From JBHEMT01 sp046262435 (GTDB lineage: Bacteria; Chloroflexota; Dormibacteria; Aeolococcales; Aeolococcaceae): 6,412 nt of DNA. Every line of letters begins with the position of its first letter. Position 1 is the first letter of the stretch. Of the stretch, positions 5,881 to 6,412 are shown piece by piece. Made by a program: the position numbers and the translations under genes. The notes under the pieces are model-generated. The model did no database searches. It saw nothing but the letters and a program-made list of their open reading frames with translations, and had not been told where the DNA came from. The DNA lies in assembly GCA_046262435.1 (NCBI GenBank), contig JBHEMT010000151.1:1-6412 (forward strand), in the 5' to 3' direction.

Positions 5881-5902
5881 GCCGGCGGGAGGTCGCCCCG
5901 GC
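5881..5902. terminator. Possible bidirectional hairpin between convergent genes
   Basis: GCCGG (5881-5885) pairs with CCGGC (5898-5902), and GG (5887-5888) pairs with CC (5896-5897), leaving C5886 bulged and a 7-nt loop. It occupies most of the 29-bp gap between the methyltransferase stop and the penicillin-binding-protein stop. There is no T-tract, so function is uncertain. Confidence 0.3.
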
Positions 5903-5908
5903 GCCAAC

Positions 5909-6412
5909 TTAGGGCTCCGGGGTGATCCTCCAGGCGTCGATGGCGATCTGGGCGATGTCCTTCCACACCGGGGCGGCAAGGAAGGCGCCCTCGCGCTGCA
6001 CCCGGTTCTCGTGCGGGTGGCGGAGCACCACCAGCATGGTGAACCGCGGGTTCTTCGCCGGCATGAAACCGGCGAACGAGGTGATCACCTCGCCCGAGTA
6101 CTTTCCGTTGGTGGGCGCCGAGGCGGTGCCGGTCTTGCCCGCGATCTGTCCCTTGAAGGCGGGGATGCGGGCGAGGAACCCGGAGCCGATCTTGTCCTCG
6201 ACCACGCCCACCATCATCTGGGCGAGGGTGGCCGCGGTGGCCGCATCGATCACGCGATGCTCGGGGGCCACCACCGGGGTGGCCGCGCCGGTGGCAGGGT
6301 CCACCACCGCATCGACGGCGTGGGGCTGCACCCACACCCCGCCGTTGCCCACCGCGTTGATCGCCGCCAGCAGCTCGATCGGGGTGGTCTGCACACCCTG
6401 GCCGAAGGACGC
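5909..6412 (-). CDS. Class B penicillin-binding protein, C-terminal transpeptidase part (partial, 5' end outside the window)
   Basis: The frame is open to the window edge at 6412 and ends in TAA at 5909-5911, giving 167 visible C-terminal residues. They begin with SFGQGVQTTPIELLAAINAVGNGG (visible residues 2-25), the conserved helix region of FtsI/PBP2-type transpeptidases. They then carry AGKTGTA, with the third catalytic motif KTGT at visible residues 93-96, and end with SFAGFMPAKNPRFTMLVV and APVWKDIAQIAIDAW, the usual final strand and helix. The active-site serine (SxxK) and SxN motifs must lie beyond the edge. The enzyme cross-links peptidoglycan peptides outside the membrane. A GTG at 6394 is an internal codon, not the start. 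FtsI genes in the division and cell-wall cluster are usually followed by murE. Here the next gene is a convergent methyltransferase, so this is either a PBP outside that cluster or the last gene of its unit. Exact subtype (FtsI-like or other class B) is unresolved. Confidence 0.9.
   Translation of the reverse strand, partial: ASFGQGVQTTPIELLAAINAVGNGGVWVQPHAVDAVVDPATGAATPVVAPEHRVIDAATAATLAQMMVGVVEDKIGSGFLARIPAFKGQIAGKTGTASAPTNGKYSGEVITSFAGFMPAKNPRFTMLVVLRHPHENRVQREGAFLAAPVWKDIAQIAIDAWRITPEP

Noticed and set aside
5268..6335. A 355-residue open minus-strand frame across the methyltransferase and PBP region.
   Set aside because: It runs antisense to the methyltransferase and in another frame of the PBP gene, both of which have strong motifs. 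Its composition (Arg, Gly, His, Pro) is typical of a shadow frame.
1..6412. CRISPR array, tRNA or rRNA genes, insertion sequence ends, or a prophage attachment site.
   Set aside because: No spaced repeat series, cloverleaf-like sequence, transposase frame or long terminal repeats were seen on reading both strands.

Overview
This is a high-GC window with dense, short-spaced genes. It includes a mycothiol-dependent-isomerase-type (MDMPI/DinB) protein and two promoters that sit almost directly against their start codons, as in leaderless transcription. These features point to an actinobacterium (Actinomycetota), but the genus cannot be named from the sequence. The content looks like accessory chromosomal DNA: regulators next to the enzymes they probably control, one toxin-antitoxin-like pair, and the end of a cell-wall gene.

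Layout. Positions 14-2246 (+) hold a probable three-gene operon: a TetR-family repressor, an MDMPI-family protein starting at a GTG that overlaps the repressor stop, and, 47 bp later, a metallo-beta-lactamase-fold protein. The third protein's metal ligands align with flavodiiron proteins, with two substitutions. The operon has a recognisable promoter (TTGACA, 16 bp, CATAAT). Repeated and palindromic elements overlap that promoter and the TetR start codon, which suggests self-repression. Positions 2294-3420 (+) hold a two-gene unit: an XRE-type helix-turn-helix protein followed after 1 nt by a DUF6036-type nucleotidyltransferase. It has its own promoter, and an 18-bp inverted repeat covers the -10 box directly before the ATG. 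This is the most interesting part of the window, because it has the layout of a self-regulated toxin-antitoxin or defence module.

Positions 3461-5879 hold a divergent pair: a LuxR-type regulator with an N-terminal GAF-like region (-) and a class II-like SAM-dependent O-methyltransferase (+). They are separated by 208 bp that contain a 16-bp palindrome, a good candidate operator. From 5909 to the right edge (-) lies the C-terminal part of a class B penicillin-binding protein transpeptidase domain, with its KTGT motif. It is convergent with the methyltransferase, so no murE-like gene follows it directly.

How the parts fit together. The TetR operon looks like an inducible detoxification or small-molecule modification unit that uses a thiol cofactor and a di-metal enzyme; its substrate is unknown. 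The LuxR/methyltransferase pair looks like a regulator with its target gene. The XRE/nucleotidyltransferase pair stands alone. No RNA gene, CRISPR array, transposase or insertion sequence was seen, and no gene-free stretch exceeds 300 bases.
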